This document shows positions 35,507-44,809 of a stretch of DNA of 64,000 bases, piece by piece. The translations under genes and the position numbers were made by a program. Source of the stretch: Methanolobus sp. (GTDB taxonomy: Archaea > Halobacteriota > Methanosarcinia > Methanosarcinales > Methanosarcinaceae); contig NZ_JAUXNK010000046.1 of assembly GCF_030682845.1 (NCBI RefSeq), forward strand, positions 1 to 64,000, in the 5' to 3' direction. The stretch's first letter is position 1, and each line of letters starts with the position of its first letter. The notes below the pieces were generated by a model. The model ran no database searches, was not told the DNA's origin, and saw nothing but the letters and a program-made list of their open reading frames with translations.

Positions 35507-36523
35507 ATGATCGACCCGGTAAACAAATCCAAGATCCCAGAAGAATGGCTTGAACGCTCGCAAATGCCCCGCAAGGAACTGGAAGAAGGCATAAGGAGCG
35601 GAATGCTGGTTGTACTTAGCAATGGCTCGGTGTTAAGGAGAGGTTATACTACCGGGACAACGGCTGCAATTGCCGCAAAGGCTGCGGTGCTCTCACTTGG
35701 AGCGGATGTGACACATGTATCCGTGCCCACTCCGGTAGGTTTGCGGGCCAAACTCGATGTCAAAGCAAGCAAGGGGCATGCTGTTGCAGTCAAGATCAAT
35801 AACGATCATGAATCTGATATCACCCGCGGGCTTGAATTCGCTGCCGACGCCAAGGAAACCGATGGCATTGTGGTGAATGCCGGCCAGGGTGTCGGTATCG
35901 TCACACGCAGCGGGCTTGAATCCAAGAAAGGGCACCCTGCCATCAATCCGCGGCCCATGGAGCAAATAGTTGCCTCCATAACAGAGGCTGTGGAAGAGCT
36001 GAACCTCAGGGGTGCTGAAGTTACCATCTATCTCCCGCAGGGAAAGGAAATCGCGAAGCAGACTCTCAACAATCGAATAGGTATCGTTGATGGCATATCA
36101 ATCCTCGGGACCACCGGTTTTGTGGAGCCCTGGAACGACCATCTTGGAGAGATGAAAGGGGACCTGATAAGGGAGTCCGATAAAGTGGTACTTACCACCG
36201 GCAGGATAGGCATCAGGTATTCCACCATGCTATTCCCGGAATATACTGTAGTGCTTGCCGGTAGCCGTATCGATGAGGCTCTTGAGGCTGCAACCGGGGA
36301 CGTTGTTATATGCGGCCTGCCAGGTCTTGTCCTGAAGTGGGGAAACCCTGACATGCTCAAAGACAGCGGGTTTGCCACCGTTGTTGAGATGCTTGAACTT
36401 GACCCCGGCAACGAGCGGCTCAGGAAAGCCTTTGAGATGGCAATAGGGAAAGGCAAAGGAGCACGCATCGTCGTTGTTGACCGCGACGGAACAGTCCTCA
36501 TGGACAACGGGGATGGAATATGA
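35507..36523 (+). CDS. cbiD: Cobalt-precorrin-5B (C1)-methyltransferase CbiD
   Basis: Early-cobalt (anaerobic) cobamide pathway: methylates C1 using S-adenosylmethionine. 338 residues with the glycine/threonine loop [17 protein letters not shown] and [27 protein letters not shown] and GKGARIVVV fit CbiD. Stop overlaps cbiE by four bases. Methanogens need large amounts of corrinoids for methyl transfer, consistent with the cobalt importer genes downstream. Confidence 0.95.
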   Translation: MIDPVNKSKIPEEWLERSQMPRKELEEGIRSGMLVVLSNGSVLRRGYTTGTTAAIAAKAAVLSLGADVTHVSVPTPVGLRAKLDVKASKGHAVAVKINNDHESDITRGLEFAADAKETDGIVVNAGQGVGIVTRSGLESKKGHPAINPRPMEQIVASITEAVEELNLRGAEVTIYLPQGKEIAKQTLNNRIGIVDGISILGTTGFVEPWNDHLGEMKGDLIRESDKVVLTTGRIGIRYSTMLFPEYTVVLAGSRIDEALEAATGDVVICGLPGLVLKWGNPDMLKDSGFATVVEMLELDPGNERLRKAFEMAIGKGKGARIVVVDRDGTVLMDNGDGI

Positions 36524-37101
36524 TAATCGTAGGTGTGGGTGTCGGTCCGAAGATGCTGACACAGGAGGCAATAGAAGTTATCAGTGCCGCAGCTGTGGTC
36601 TATGGTTCTGAAAGAGCCATAGAGCTTGCCAGGGATCACATTAAGTGTGAAGCCCACCCTATCAAGAGTTTCAAGAACCTGCATCTTTTGCCTGCGGATG
36701 CAGTTGTACTCTCTACCGGAGATCCCATGTTCTCAGGGCTGGGAAAATTCGCAGGAGAACATGATAGAGTGGTCACCGGCGTTTCATCAATACAGGCGTC
36801 ATGCGCACGCTTCCATGTGGAGATGTCAAATCTCGCCATGATAACAGCTCACGGCAGGGATCCGGCTCCGGCAAAAGAATCTCTCATCCGTGAACTGTCT
36901 CTGGGAAAGAATATTTTCCTGTTACCTGCTGACAACTTCGGGCCGGCTGAAGTCGCAGGGATTCTGAAAGAGATGGGTATCGATGCGAAAATATGCATCT
37001 ATGAGGATATTGGCTACCCGGATGAACGGTCCGCGGTTGGCACTGTGAGCGAGCCGCCTCTGAACAAGTCGGATGTGTACTGTTTGATGGTTGTCAGATA
37101 A
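36520..37101 (+). CDS. cbiE: Cobalt-precorrin-7 (C5)-methyltransferase CbiE
   Basis: 193-residue tetrapyrrole methylase: [18 protein letters not shown] at the N-terminus, then the SAM-binding segment [16 protein letters not shown], and [15 protein letters not shown]. Acts on the cobalt-corrin ring at C5; in many organisms it is fused to or paired with CbiT, which is not adjacent here. Followed by a short hairpin and T-tract (terminator at 37106-37125). Confidence 0.93.
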   Translation: MIIVGVGVGPKMLTQEAIEVISAAAVVYGSERAIELARDHIKCEAHPIKSFKNLHLLPADAVVLSTGDPMFSGLGKFAGEHDRVVTGVSSIQASCARFHVEMSNLAMITAHGRDPAPAKESLIRELSLGKNIFLLPADNFGPAEVAGILKEMGIDAKICIYEDIGYPDERSAVGTVSEPPLNKSDVYCLMVVR

Positions 37102-37105
37102 TATC

Positions 37106-37125
37106 AAGTAAAGTTACTTTTTTTA
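37106..37125 (+). terminator. Terminator after cbiE
   Basis: AAGTA-AAGT-TACTT forms a 5-bp stem with a four-base loop, running into a T-tract (37117-37124). It closes the mutSL-cbiDE region and separates it from the cobalt importer's promoter. Confidence 0.55.
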
Positions 37126-37256
37126 AGCTCTGTTTTATAATTATATGTGCGGTTTTGAAGGACTGTATTAGCTGAATTTTCTCATATCAGTCTATTATCA
37201 ACAGATGTGTGAGTATATAAGTTATTTCAACACGGACGGCTGTTAGCATAAGCACT

Positions 37257-37305
37257 AACATAACTTAACTTCAATCTCTATCGTTATGTTTATTTACCAT
37301 AACAT
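37257..37305 (+). promoter_or_regulatory. Inverted repeats in the cbiM leader, candidate metal-regulator operator
   Basis: AACATAAC (37257-37264) pairs with GTTATGTT (37283-37290), which again pairs with CATAACAT (37298-37305), so GTTATG-N9-CATAAC and a wider AACATAAC-N18-GTTATGTT are present. A TATA box (GTATATAA, 37213-37220) lies upstream. Because a NikR gene is in the window and the genes import cobalt or nickel, NikR is a candidate binder; the half-site differs from the E. coli NikR box. The rest of the 272-base gap is AT-rich, without other features seen. Confidence 0.5.
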
Positions 37306-37373
37306 AATACCTGATATACGTCTACTCAATTATACTTGATTTAGTGGTGTTATAAAAAGGAAGGTGATCTTAG

Positions 37374-38066
37374 TTGCATATATTTGAAGGTTTTCTACCC
37401 TCTCCCTGGTGGCAGATATGGTTTGCCGTTTCCATTCCTGTTATAATGTATGGTATCTATCAGATGAACAAATTGGTGAGCCAAAGACGTGAAATCGTGC
37501 CTTTGCTTGCTGTTGCAGGTGCGTTTATATTCGTGATGTCGTCCCTGAAACTTCCTTCTGTGACTGGCAGTTCCTCACATCCTACCGGTACCGGAATGGC
37601 AGCTATCCTCTTCGGACCGGCTGTTACTTCTGTTCTAAGTGTGATCGTGCTATTGTATCAGTCCCTGTTCCTGGCACATGGCGGTCTGACTACTCTGGGC
37701 GCCAACGTGTTCTCAATGGGTATCGCAGGTCCTTTTGTTGCTTATGCATTCTATAAGATGGCATCAAAGGCAGGTATGAATTTCTACCTGAACGTATTCC
37801 TTGCCACTGCAATTGCCAACTGGGTAACGTATGTCGTAACCTCCTTACAGCTTGCTTTAGCCTTTCCCTTCGAAGGCAGCGTATTTGCATCATTCAAAAT
37901 GTTTGCCCTTGTATTTGCAACAACCCAGGTCCCTCTTGCTATCATGGAAGGAGCTCTGACAGCACTGATAATGAAATATGTGGTGCAGATCAAGGGCGAT
38001 GTGCTGGTGGGCCTTAATGTGCTCACTTCTTCAGCAGCCACAAAACTAAGGGAGGCCATGGAATGA
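37374..38066 (+). CDS. cbiM: Cobalt ECF transporter substrate-binding membrane protein CbiM
   Basis: Starts MHIFEGFLPSPWWQIWF: the N-terminal M-H-I/H metal-binding end of CbiM, where His2 directly ligates Co(II). 230 residues with seven helices; LPSVTGSSSHPTGTG and the GGLTTLGANVFSMGIAGPF stretch are family signatures. Start is TTG at 37374 with AAGGAAGGTGA upstream. Overlaps cbiN. The substrate could be cobalt or nickel; closeness to cbiDE favours cobalt. Confidence 0.95.
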   Translation: MHIFEGFLPSPWWQIWFAVSIPVIMYGIYQMNKLVSQRREIVPLLAVAGAFIFVMSSLKLPSVTGSSSHPTGTGMAAILFGPAVTSVLSVIVLLYQSLFLAHGGLTTLGANVFSMGIAGPFVAYAFYKMASKAGMNFYLNVFLATAIANWVTYVVTSLQLALAFPFEGSVFASFKMFALVFATTQVPLAIMEGALTALIMKYVVQIKGDVLVGLNVLTSSAATKLREAME

Positions 38067-38347
38067 AGCTTGAATACCTTGTTGCCATAGTCGTGATACT
38101 CTTTGCAGCACAGTTCTTCTATGGTGTAGCCAATAATCCTGATTCGGAATTCGGCGGTGCGGATGGTGAGGCTGCAGACATGATAGCTGAGATGAATCCT
38201 GACTATGAACCGTGGTTCGGAGGCATTGGCTTTGAACCACCAGGAGGCGAGACAGAAAGCCTGCTCTTTGCTCTTCAGGCCGCGTTCGGTGCTGTTGTGA
38301 TCGGATACACGATTGGCTACTATAAGGGAAAAGGCGAGAAGAATTGA
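38063..38347 (+). CDS. cbiN: Cobalt transporter accessory protein CbiN
   Basis: 94 residues with two membrane helices (LVAIVVILFAAQFFYGV and FALQAAFGAVVIGYTIGYY) flanking an outside loop with GADGEAADMI and FEPPGGETESLLF, characteristic of CbiN, which feeds metal into CbiM. The ATG overlaps the cbiM stop. Followed by a strong terminator. Confidence 0.93.
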   Translation: MKLEYLVAIVVILFAAQFFYGVANNPDSEFGGADGEAADMIAEMNPDYEPWFGGIGFEPPGGETESLLFALQAAFGAVVIGYTIGYYKGKGEKN

Positions 38348-38353
38348 ATGACG

Positions 38354-38412
38354 TTGTGCTTTCCCCGGGAAAGGCACAAATTCTTTTCTTTTTTTTCCTT
38401 TCTCTTTTTTCA
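38354..38412 (+). terminator. Strong hairpin and T-tract between cbiN and cbiQ
   Basis: TTGTGCTTTCC and GGAAAGGCACAA (38354-38379) form a long GC-rich stem around CCGG with one bulge, followed by a pyrimidine tract with runs of T (38381-38412). Termination or attenuation inside the cbiMNQO operon is likely, so cbiQO may have its own promoter in 38413-38629, a region where TTTATATTTG at 38562-38571 is TATA-like. Confidence 0.7.
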
Positions 38413-38629
38413 TTTTCATGCTCGATCTATACTGGCACTGGAGATGTCCACTTGTCCGATGCAAATATCTCTTGAGCTCCCTGATATCCTGTAAACATCA
38501 CAGTTCTTATCGATGTTGATTCATAACGAAATGCTTATCTAGAAGGTACTGTATTTCCTTTCTTTATATTTGTACAATAGCAGGTAAGATCCGTTCTATT
38601 TATTGGTTAGTTTTAAGCTGGTTTGGAAA

Positions 38630-39412
38630 ATGACACATATCCTGGATGACTATGCCGTATCGAGCCCTCTCAGGTACAGGAACAACTGGCTCAAATTAAC
38701 TGTTGTTGCATTTGGCATCCTTGCAGGTGTTTCCTCCAACTCTCCATTTGTCCCTCTTGTAATAGCTGTGTGCATGAGTTTCGCAACAGTTTATTTTGGC
38801 AAGGTCCCTGCAGGTCCATATTTCCGAATACTGGCAGCACCTGCAGGTTTTGTCATGGTGAGTGCTGTAATAATAGCATTTTTCTTTGGAGAGGGGGAGA
38901 AGTTATTTTCCTTTGAGGTTCTGGGCTTTACCCTTGGTGTGGGCTCTGCCGGTCTCAATATGGCCCTGCTGGTACTTGCACGGACCCTGGGAGGTATGTC
39001 CTGCCTGCTCTTCCTGTCCCTTACCACGCCTATGATAGAACTGTTCTCGGTCCTAAAGGCGACAAGAATTCCTGACTCGTTCATTGAGATATCGATGATG
39101 ATGTATCGCTATATCTTTGTCTTCCTGGAGGTGGCTATGGGTGTGAAGTATGCTCAGACTGTCCGGCTGGGATATAAGGATTTCAGGACATCCTTCCGGT
39201 CTGTGGCCATGCTTGCGACTAACCTTTTCATCAGGTCATGGGAGCAGGGGGAAAAACTATATGTGTCAATGAACTCAAGGTGCTATGACGGGAAGCTGAC
39301 CATGCTTGATGAGAAAAGACCAGTCCGGCTACTCGAGATCGTGCTGACATGCGGTTATTTTACGCTTGTGCTGGCTGTTTTCTATTTTACAAGAGGTATA
39401 TCCTTTATCTGA
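38630..39412 (+). CDS. cbiQ: Cobalt ECF transporter T component CbiQ
   Basis: 260 residues, membrane protein linking CbiO to CbiM. Begins MTHILDDYAVSSPLRYRNNWLKL; five helices; coupling helices end in TVRLGYKDF and SMNSRCYDGKL, the Arg-containing motifs of EcfT/CbiQ proteins. The frame is open to 38603, but ATG 38630 fits the family start. Nine bases before cbiO. Confidence 0.93.
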   Translation: MTHILDDYAVSSPLRYRNNWLKLTVVAFGILAGVSSNSPFVPLVIAVCMSFATVYFGKVPAGPYFRILAAPAGFVMVSAVIIAFFFGEGEKLFSFEVLGFTLGVGSAGLNMALLVLARTLGGMSCLLFLSLTTPMIELFSVLKATRIPDSFIEISMMMYRYIFVFLEVAMGVKYAQTVRLGYKDFRTSFRSVAMLATNLFIRSWEQGEKLYVSMNSRCYDGKLTMLDEKRPVRLLEIVLTCGYFTLVLAVFYFTRGISFI

Positions 39413-39421
39413 GGTAAAAAC

Positions 39422-40753
39422 ATGGTCGTTCTGGAAACAAAGGATCTCAGTTACTCTTACCCTGATGGCACCCTCGCTCTTGAGGATATCAATATAAAGA
39501 TCGAAAAGGGAAAGAAAATAGCATTTGTCGGTCGCAACGGCTCTGGCAAATCCACGCTTTTCCTTGCCCTTAACGGGACCCACCGCCCTCAGAAAGGCCA
39601 GGTGCTCTATCACGGGGAGCCCCTGAAATATGATTCAAAGTCCCTGCGCGAAGTACGAAAGAATGTAGGTATTGTTTTCCAGAATTCCGATGATCAGATA
39701 TTTGCGCCCACGATCTACCAGGATGTCGCTTTCGGACCTACTAACCTGGGTTATCCCAAAGAGAAGGTCGAAAAGATAGTCACTGACACCCTGGAGTATG
39801 TGGGGCTGACCCATCTCAGGAACAAACCTCCTCACCACCTCAGCGGAGGGCAGAAAAAGAGGGTTGCAATTGCCGGCATAGTCGCCATGGACCCGGAAGT
39901 TATCATTCTTGATGAGCCACTTTCCAACCTTGATCCTGTGGGCGCTGATGAAGTAATGGACCTGCTAAATGAGCTAAATTATTTCGGCAAGACAATCGTG
40001 ATCTCCACCCATAATGTCGACCTTGCATACAGCTGGGCAGATTATGTCTTCCTTATGAACAACCGCAGGGTAATCAGTGAAGGTGTTCCTGAGGAAATAT
40101 TCAGGCAGACTGAGAATCTCAAGACAGCTTATCTCAAGAGGCCTGTTACGCTGGAGATATACGAGGAGATCAAAAAGAGAGGTCTTGCGAAAATAAAAAG
40201 CTGCCCCCGTGATATTCCCGACCTGGTGCAGACCCTGCGTCCTCAGCATCTGATGTGGGTCGATGTCCCTCCCGAGGTTAAGGAAGGGGATACTATAAAC
40301 CTGGGGATACTTTACGGGGAATATGCTATGGATTCGATGTATGAGGCCATTAACTGTCGTGTACTGCACATCCACGAAGATGGTCTTGCGATAGTCGAGA
40401 TGGACAGAAAAGCTCTCAGGGCCGGCTCTATTGGTATCTATGACACTTCCAGATATTCCCATGATGAACTGATACGTATCATTTCAAGGGACGGCATTGA
40501 ATGCGTGGGTGCTATGGGCAAGAAAAGCAAACTCATAGCGGAAGAAAACGACCTTTACATTCATGTTACTTCCGGGGTGATCGACCGTTCGATACTTAAT
40601 GCACTGTCAGGCCAAAGATGTCTTATTCTGACGCACGGTGGAATGGTTGACCACGCCATGGACCGGATAAAATGCTATATGGAAAAAAGTGGAATAAATA
40701 TTCCTGTAAGTGTTGCTAATCAGGTAACGGAAAAGCAGACAAATCATTTATAA
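39422..40753 (+). CDS. cbiO: Cobalt ECF transporter ATPase CbiO with extra C-terminal domain
   Basis: 443 residues; residues 1 to about 245 are a standard CbiO ATPase (Walker [11 protein letters not shown]-loop [22 protein letters not shown], signature LSGGQKKR, Walker [13 protein letters not shown]). The remaining ~190 residues are unlike a transporter part: a possible beta domain ([20 protein letters not shown]...[17 protein letters not shown]) then an alpha/beta segment ([35 protein letters not shown]). I know this long CbiO form from related methanogens but cannot name the domain; it may sense a corrinoid or the metal. Last gene of the importer. Confidence 0.92.
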   Translation: MVVLETKDLSYSYPDGTLALEDINIKIEKGKKIAFVGRNGSGKSTLFLALNGTHRPQKGQVLYHGEPLKYDSKSLREVRKNVGIVFQNSDDQIFAPTIYQDVAFGPTNLGYPKEKVEKIVTDTLEYVGLTHLRNKPPHHLSGGQKKRVAIAGIVAMDPEVIILDEPLSNLDPVGADEVMDLLNELNYFGKTIVISTHNVDLAYSWADYVFLMNNRRVISEGVPEEIFRQTENLKTAYLKRPVTLEIYEEIKKRGLAKIKSCPRDIPDLVQTLRPQHLMWVDVPPEVKEGDTINLGILYGEYAMDSMYEAINCRVLHIHEDGLAIVEMDRKALRAGSIGIYDTSRYSHDELIRIISRDGIECVGAMGKKSKLIAEENDLYIHVTSGVIDRSILNALSGQRCLILTHGGMVDHAMDRIKCYMEKSGINIPVSVANQVTEKQTNHL

Positions 40754-40854
40754 TGAAATATCTGCTGATCTAGGCAAATACCTCTCTTGATTGTGCATCC
40801 GGGGACTATACTCCATTCGGTAATTTTTACAGTTATACTCTCGCAGAGCAAAAG

Positions 40855-40929
40855 TCATCCATTGAATAAAAATGTAATAGCAAGCATAATATATAGTGCA
40901 AATAAAAGAATTATGTATTTTTCTTTCAT
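40855..40929 (-). CDS. Possible 24-residue membrane peptide
   Basis: ATG at 40929 on the minus strand opens MKEKYIILLFALYIMLAI then TFLFNG and TGA: charged start, then one hydrophobic helix, as in small membrane peptides. A TATA-like TATAATTATAAAATAAG lies about 25-40 bases upstream. No ribosome site is seen and homology is unknown, so this may be a chance frame. Confidence 0.25.
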   Translation of the reverse strand: MKEKYIILLFALYIMLAITFLFNG

Positions 40930-41183
40930 CAGATATTAACTTATTTTATAATTATATAAACGTTGTGTTTTATAAATGCAGCCTGCATGTGGTATCTTCT
41001 CTTTTTTAAGACTCTACAAGAGTGAACATCGTATACATATTGCGGCTGCATTGCATATAGAAACCAATCTTATCTGCTTGGTTTCGTCCAATTCCTACGT
41101 AGCCCTGAATAATCTGGTGCTACTTTAGCACGTACTTAGGACATACTTGCTCATAACGCTTATATAGCTTATATCCTTCTATG

Positions 41184-41201
41184 TAGTATTAAGTAATACT
41201 A
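41184..41201 (+). promoter_or_regulatory. Perfect palindrome at the NicO promoter
   Basis: TAGTATTAAGTAATACTA: 8-bp perfect arms around AG, about 20-25 bases downstream of the TATA box GCTTATATAG, thus over the expected transcription start. A second fragment, TAGTATCATAC (41222-41232), lies nearby. A metal-dependent repressor is likely; NikR or a DtxR-type protein are candidates. Confidence 0.6.
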
Positions 41202-41247
41202 AAAGATTCTGGAGTTAAATAGTAGTATCATACGGGGATTAAAAATC

Positions 41248-41934
41248 ATGGAATTATTGCCGCCGGGAATGAGTGTATTGTCTTCGGATCTTAACTTCTT
41301 GATAATTCTCTCTGCATTCCTCCTTGGTGCATTACATGCACTCGAACCAGGTCATGGAAAATCGATCATGGCAGTTTTTGTCATGGGTACGGATGCAGAT
41401 CTAAAAGATGCTCTTCTCCTTGGACTTACAATAGTTATTTCTCATGTCATTGTAGTAATGGCATTGGGTGTTGCTTCCATTTATCTGGTCGAGGCCTTGA
41501 ATGTCGATCCGACCCACGATATCATGAGCCTGGTCGGTGGGCTCATACTGATAGGTGTGGGAGTATGGATATTAAGGAAATTCTATCACCCCCATGAGCA
41601 CACTATCGATACAAGGAAAGGGGTAATTGCAATAGGGCTTTCCACAGGGCTGATACCATGCCCGGCAGCGCTTGCGATATTGCTCTTCAGCATATCCAAT
41701 GATCAGGTATATAAAGGTCTTTTCTATGTGCTCGTATTCAGCGCCGGTCTGGCAATATCTATAACTCTCCTCTCGATAGTATTTGTTAAAGGAAAGGGTT
41801 TTATAGAGGGCTATGTAAGCAGCAAGAGCATTAGCAAGCTTCCCCTGGTCAGCGGTTCATTCATAATTATCATAGGGGTGCTGACACTGCTGCATCCGAT
41901 ACTGGAACACCTGGCACCGGGTATACATATCTGA
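41248..41934 (+). CDS. Nickel/cobalt permease of the NicO (RcnA-like) family
   Basis: 228 residues, six helices. Signature HALEPGHGKSIMAVFVMG in the first half and GLIPCPAALAILLFSIS in the second are those of NicO/RcnA transporters. A short His-rich loop is present (HPHEHTID). RcnA exports nickel/cobalt, while NicO relatives import, so direction is not certain. It stands alone behind its own palindromic operator, soon after the cobalt importer, suggesting a role in metal balance. Confidence 0.88.
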   Translation: MELLPPGMSVLSSDLNFLIILSAFLLGALHALEPGHGKSIMAVFVMGTDADLKDALLLGLTIVISHVIVVMALGVASIYLVEALNVDPTHDIMSLVGGLILIGVGVWILRKFYHPHEHTIDTRKGVIAIGLSTGLIPCPAALAILLFSISNDQVYKGLFYVLVFSAGLAISITLLSIVFVKGKGFIEGYVSSKSISKLPLVSGSFIIIIGVLTLLHPILEHLAPGIHI

Positions 41935-41944
41935 AAAGGAGTGT

Positions 41945-42790
41945 TCAAATGCCCTCATAGGTTCTTTTCAACAGCAGTGCGTCGCCTTCATTGTCCGGGC
42001 TTTCACATATCAGAAGACCTTTCACCCTGAAGTCTTTCAATGCCTTCATAAGTTCTGCATATTGAAGGTCTGAATCCTCCAGATTGAGGTGGTTCTTCTC
42101 CCCCTTTTCTCCGTACTCTATCCCCGAAACATGCATGTGCATATCGCACAGGGCTTCTTTTCCGAGTGTTTCTTCAATCATTGCAAGTACACGGCAGAAT
42201 TCCTCTTCGGAGTTCTCAGCTCCGTTGCTCCTGGCATGCAGGTGTGCAAAATCAATGCAAGGCAGCACTCCTTCTATCTCGCTGCTCAGTCTCAGTGTTT
42301 CATTCAGGGACCCGAATTGAGAAGGTTTGCCGGTAGTTTCTGGCCGCAGGATAACATGTATGCTGTCGTCCTCAAGTCTTGCTGTCAGTGTTTTGAGAAG
42401 AGTTGAAACTCTCTCGTGCACTTTTTCCGTGGTGTCTTCATGATAATATGCAGGATGGAATACGATGTTCCTTGCCCCGCACAGGCTACCTGTCCTTGAG
42501 GCTGCATATATCCTTCCGATACTGGCATCTATTTTCTCGGATTCGGCAGAGTTAAGGTTGATGTAATATGGTGCATGCGCGCTCAGGACCACTTCCAGTT
42601 CATTTGCCCTTCCAAAAACGCTTCTTGCACCCTTCTCTCCCATTTTCACTCCGCGGACGAACTCAAGTTCCATGCAGCCAAGCCCCAGTTCCCTTATCCT
42701 TTCGATCCCGCTGACACTTGTGCCTTTAAGAGAGCCTCCGGGTGTGCCTGCTGTCCCGAAAAGTAATTCATGAGGCATTTTTTGGGTCAT
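41945..42790 (-). CDS. TIM-barrel protein, endonuclease IV/xylose isomerase-like
   Basis: 281 residues with the AP-endonuclease-2 type barrel: FGTAGTPGGS, GLGCMELEFVRG, SAHAPYYINLNS, NIVFHPAYYHEDTTEKVHERVS, VILRPETTGKPSQFGSL, CIDFAHLHARSNG, DMHMHVSGIEYGEKGEKNHLNL. The metal-binding His/Glu/Asp residues of Nfo are recognisable, so cleavage of abasic DNA is possible, although archaeal members may have other substrates. ATG 42790 overlaps the stop of the upstream gene (ATGA), implying cotranslation. Confidence 0.8.
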   Translation of the reverse strand: MTQKMPHELLFGTAGTPGGSLKGTSVSGIERIRELGLGCMELEFVRGVKMGEKGARSVFGRANELEVVLSAHAPYYINLNSAESEKIDASIGRIYAASRTGSLCGARNIVFHPAYYHEDTTEKVHERVSTLLKTLTARLEDDSIHVILRPETTGKPSQFGSLNETLRLSSEIEGVLPCIDFAHLHARSNGAENSEEEFCRVLAMIEETLGKEALCDMHMHVSGIEYGEKGEKNHLNLEDSDLQYAELMKALKDFRVKGLLICESPDNEGDALLLKRTYEGI

Positions 42791-43119
42791 GCGAACCCGA
42801 GTTTTGCCTTCAGTTCCTTTTCCCTCTCGGGAGAGAGCTTGTTCCTGACAAGTTCCATGAACGAATCAACATCTTCTTCTTCCAGGGAGCGGATATCTTC
42901 TTTCTCTTCCATGGCAAGCCCTACGAGATAATCAATCTCGGTGGCATCAAGCCTTTCCAGCCTTTCCCTGAAATCCTCCGCAGACTGTGCTATCTTGTGG
43001 GATATAGGTCTGAGGATGAACGGGTAACTGTGCCCCATCTTGGACATTGTACTTCCGCCGGCTTCAGGTGCCAGCTTGTCAAATATCTGTTTATCCATCT
43101 GCGAGAATTCTCTGCTCAT
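42787..43119 (-). CDS. Conserved hypothetical protein, 110 residues
   Basis: Soluble, charged, mostly helical protein (ISHKIAQSAEDFRERLERLDATEIDYLVGLAMEEKEDIRSLEEEDVDSFMELVRNKL). No motif recognised. Its stop overlaps the start of the TIM-barrel gene, so the two products may act together; this could be an adaptor for a DNA-repair nuclease, but that is a guess. It looks like a small family limited to methanogens. Confidence 0.7.
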   Translation of the reverse strand: MSREFSQMDKQIFDKLAPEAGGSTMSKMGHSYPFILRPISHKIAQSAEDFRERLERLDATEIDYLVGLAMEEKEDIRSLEEEDVDSFMELVRNKLSPEREKELKAKLGFA

Positions 43120-43166
43120 GGAGATTAGTTGTAAAAGGAGGTTAATAAAATTATGTACTTTTGACC

Positions 43167-43625
43167 TCAGCGCAGGATGCGCCCATGTATATCTATTTCT
43201 CCACTGACGATCCTGGTCGAGGAGATACGTTCGCTGTCCTGCGCAAGCACGAATCCGATCCTGACTATCTCTATAGGCTTCATGCCTTTATCTTTGCGGA
43301 TGCTGTTGATCTTAAGTGCTACCGGGTGTGTTTCCGGTGAAACCACAATATAATCATAGTCTTCGTCGAGTGTCTTGCCATAAGGGTCATTGAGTTCTAT
43401 CAGTCTGTACTCTGCTTTTTTCGGGATTTCCTTAATGTATCTCAGGAGTTGTAACTCGCGATAGGGATAGTCCGGTATCTTACGACTTCGTTTGTTTGCC
43501 ATTGCATTTGATGTCAGGCCTATGTCTACCTGTCCGCTGTCTGCAAGCTCGAATGCCTTCCTGAGAAGTTCCCTGTGCCCGTCGTGCAAGCATTCGAAAG
43601 TACCACCGATCGCTACTTTTGCCAT
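43167..43625 (-). CDS. coaD: Archaeal phosphopantetheine adenylyltransferase
   Basis: Adds AMP to 4'-phosphopantetheine, the fourth step of coenzyme A synthesis. 152 residues from MAKVAIGGTFECLHDGHREL, with the nucleotidyltransferase motif H-D-G-H (xHxGH class), then SRKIPDYPYREL and the closing segment RISSTRIVSGEID, equivalent to the ISSTxxR motif. An upstream ATG at 43643 would add six residues. Stands before the small hypothetical/TIM-barrel pair on the same strand. Confidence 0.92.
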   Translation of the reverse strand: MAKVAIGGTFECLHDGHRELLRKAFELADSGQVDIGLTSNAMANKRSRKIPDYPYRELQLLRYIKEIPKKAEYRLIELNDPYGKTLDEDYDYIVVSPETHPVALKINSIRKDKGMKPIEIVRIGFVLAQDSERISSTRIVSGEIDIHGRILR

Positions 43626-43791
43626 CGGGATGTTAATTATCATTTTCTTTGATAAGGTTTTTGTTGCAGGAACCTCTCCTGAGTATTGAATACTTTCACC
43701 ATGCTTGGTCTATGTATATATACTCCAGTCGCTATAGAATAGCACAATTGTGCACGAAATGGATAGCATGTGCACCTATGGAGTAACAAGA

Positions 43792-44769
43792 ATGACTGAA
43801 GTGTTATTAGAAGAACTGGACCATGTTGGTCCCGCAACCGCACAGAAACTGATGGATGCAGGGTTCACGACAGTAGAAGCGATAGCTGTTTCATCTCCTG
43901 CGGAACTTGCAACTGCAGCAGATATAGGTGAATCCACTGCCGCCAAGATCATCCTGGCTGCCCGGCAATCGGCGGATATCGGAGGTTTTGAGACCGGGGA
44001 TGTTGTAATGGAACGCAGGAAGCACGTGGGAAAACTTTCCACGGGCTGTGTGGAGTTCAATGAGATGATGGGAGGCGGGATCGAGACCCAATCGATAACT
44101 GAGATGTACGGTGAGTTCGGCTCCGGGAAGACCCAGGTTGCACACCAGCTTGCAGTCAATGTACAGCTTCCCCGGGAGCAGGGCGGCCTTAACGGCTCTG
44201 TGATCATCATCGACACTGAGAACACTTTCAGACCGGAGAGAATCCAGCAGATGGTGGAAGGGCTATCCGAAAAGTATGGCCAGGAGTACGACCATGCAGA
44301 GTTCCTGAAGAACATACATGTTGCCCGTGCCTTCAATTCCAACCACCAGATATTGCTTGTGGATTCAGCAATGGAACTTGCTAATGAACTCAAAAACACC
44401 GAAAAACCTGTAAGGCTTTTCATTGTGGACTCCCTGACAGCCCATTTCAGGGCTGAGTATATAGGCAGAGGCACCCTTGCTGACAGGCAGCAGAAACTCA
44501 ACAAGCACCTTCATGGGCTGCAAAGGTTCGGGGACCTTTTAAACGCATGTGTTGTTGTGACGAACCAGGTAATGTCAAAACCGGATGCTTTCTTCGGTGA
44601 TCCTACAAAACCAATTGGCGGGCATATTGTGGGTCATACGGCCACTTTCAGGTTATACCTGCGCAAATCCAAAGGGGACAAGAGAATAGTCCGGCTTGTG
44701 GACTCGCCTAACCTTCCGGATGCCGAGTCTATAATCTCCGTCACTACTGCAGGATTGCGAGATCCATGA
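43792..44769 (+). CDS. radA: DNA repair and recombination protein RadA
   Basis: Archaeal RecA/Rad51 orthologue that forms filaments on single-stranded DNA for strand exchange. 325 residues: N-terminal helix-hairpin-helix ([25 protein letters not shown]), Walker A GEFGSGKT, Walker [10 protein letters not shown]2 region with [21 protein letters not shown] and C-terminal [22 protein letters not shown]. The start at 43792 fits the family; the upstream open frame from 43750 does not. TATA-like TGTATATATACT lies near 43711-43722. Confidence 0.97.
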   Translation: MTEVLLEELDHVGPATAQKLMDAGFTTVEAIAVSSPAELATAADIGESTAAKIILAARQSADIGGFETGDVVMERRKHVGKLSTGCVEFNEMMGGGIETQSITEMYGEFGSGKTQVAHQLAVNVQLPREQGGLNGSVIIIDTENTFRPERIQQMVEGLSEKYGQEYDHAEFLKNIHVARAFNSNHQILLVDSAMELANELKNTEKPVRLFIVDSLTAHFRAEYIGRGTLADRQQKLNKHLHGLQRFGDLLNACVVVTNQVMSKPDAFFGDPTKPIGGHIVGHTATFRLYLRKSKGDKRIVRLVDSPNLPDAESIISVTTAGLRDP

Positions 44770-44809
44770 TCAGGGAAATGTTTTAATTGTTTCCCTTTAT
44801 CTACTTTTT

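Larger units (their letters stand above)
40754..41247 (+). other. 494-base gap between cbiO and the NicO-type gene
   Basis: AT-rich, no RNA gene recognised. It contains the possible tiny minus-strand frame at 40855-40929, a TATA box GCTTATATAG near 41157-41166 that probably serves the downstream permease gene, and the palindrome at 41184-41201. A hairpin-like TACTTTAGCACGTACTTAGG near 41120-41140 was weak. Confidence 0.6.
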
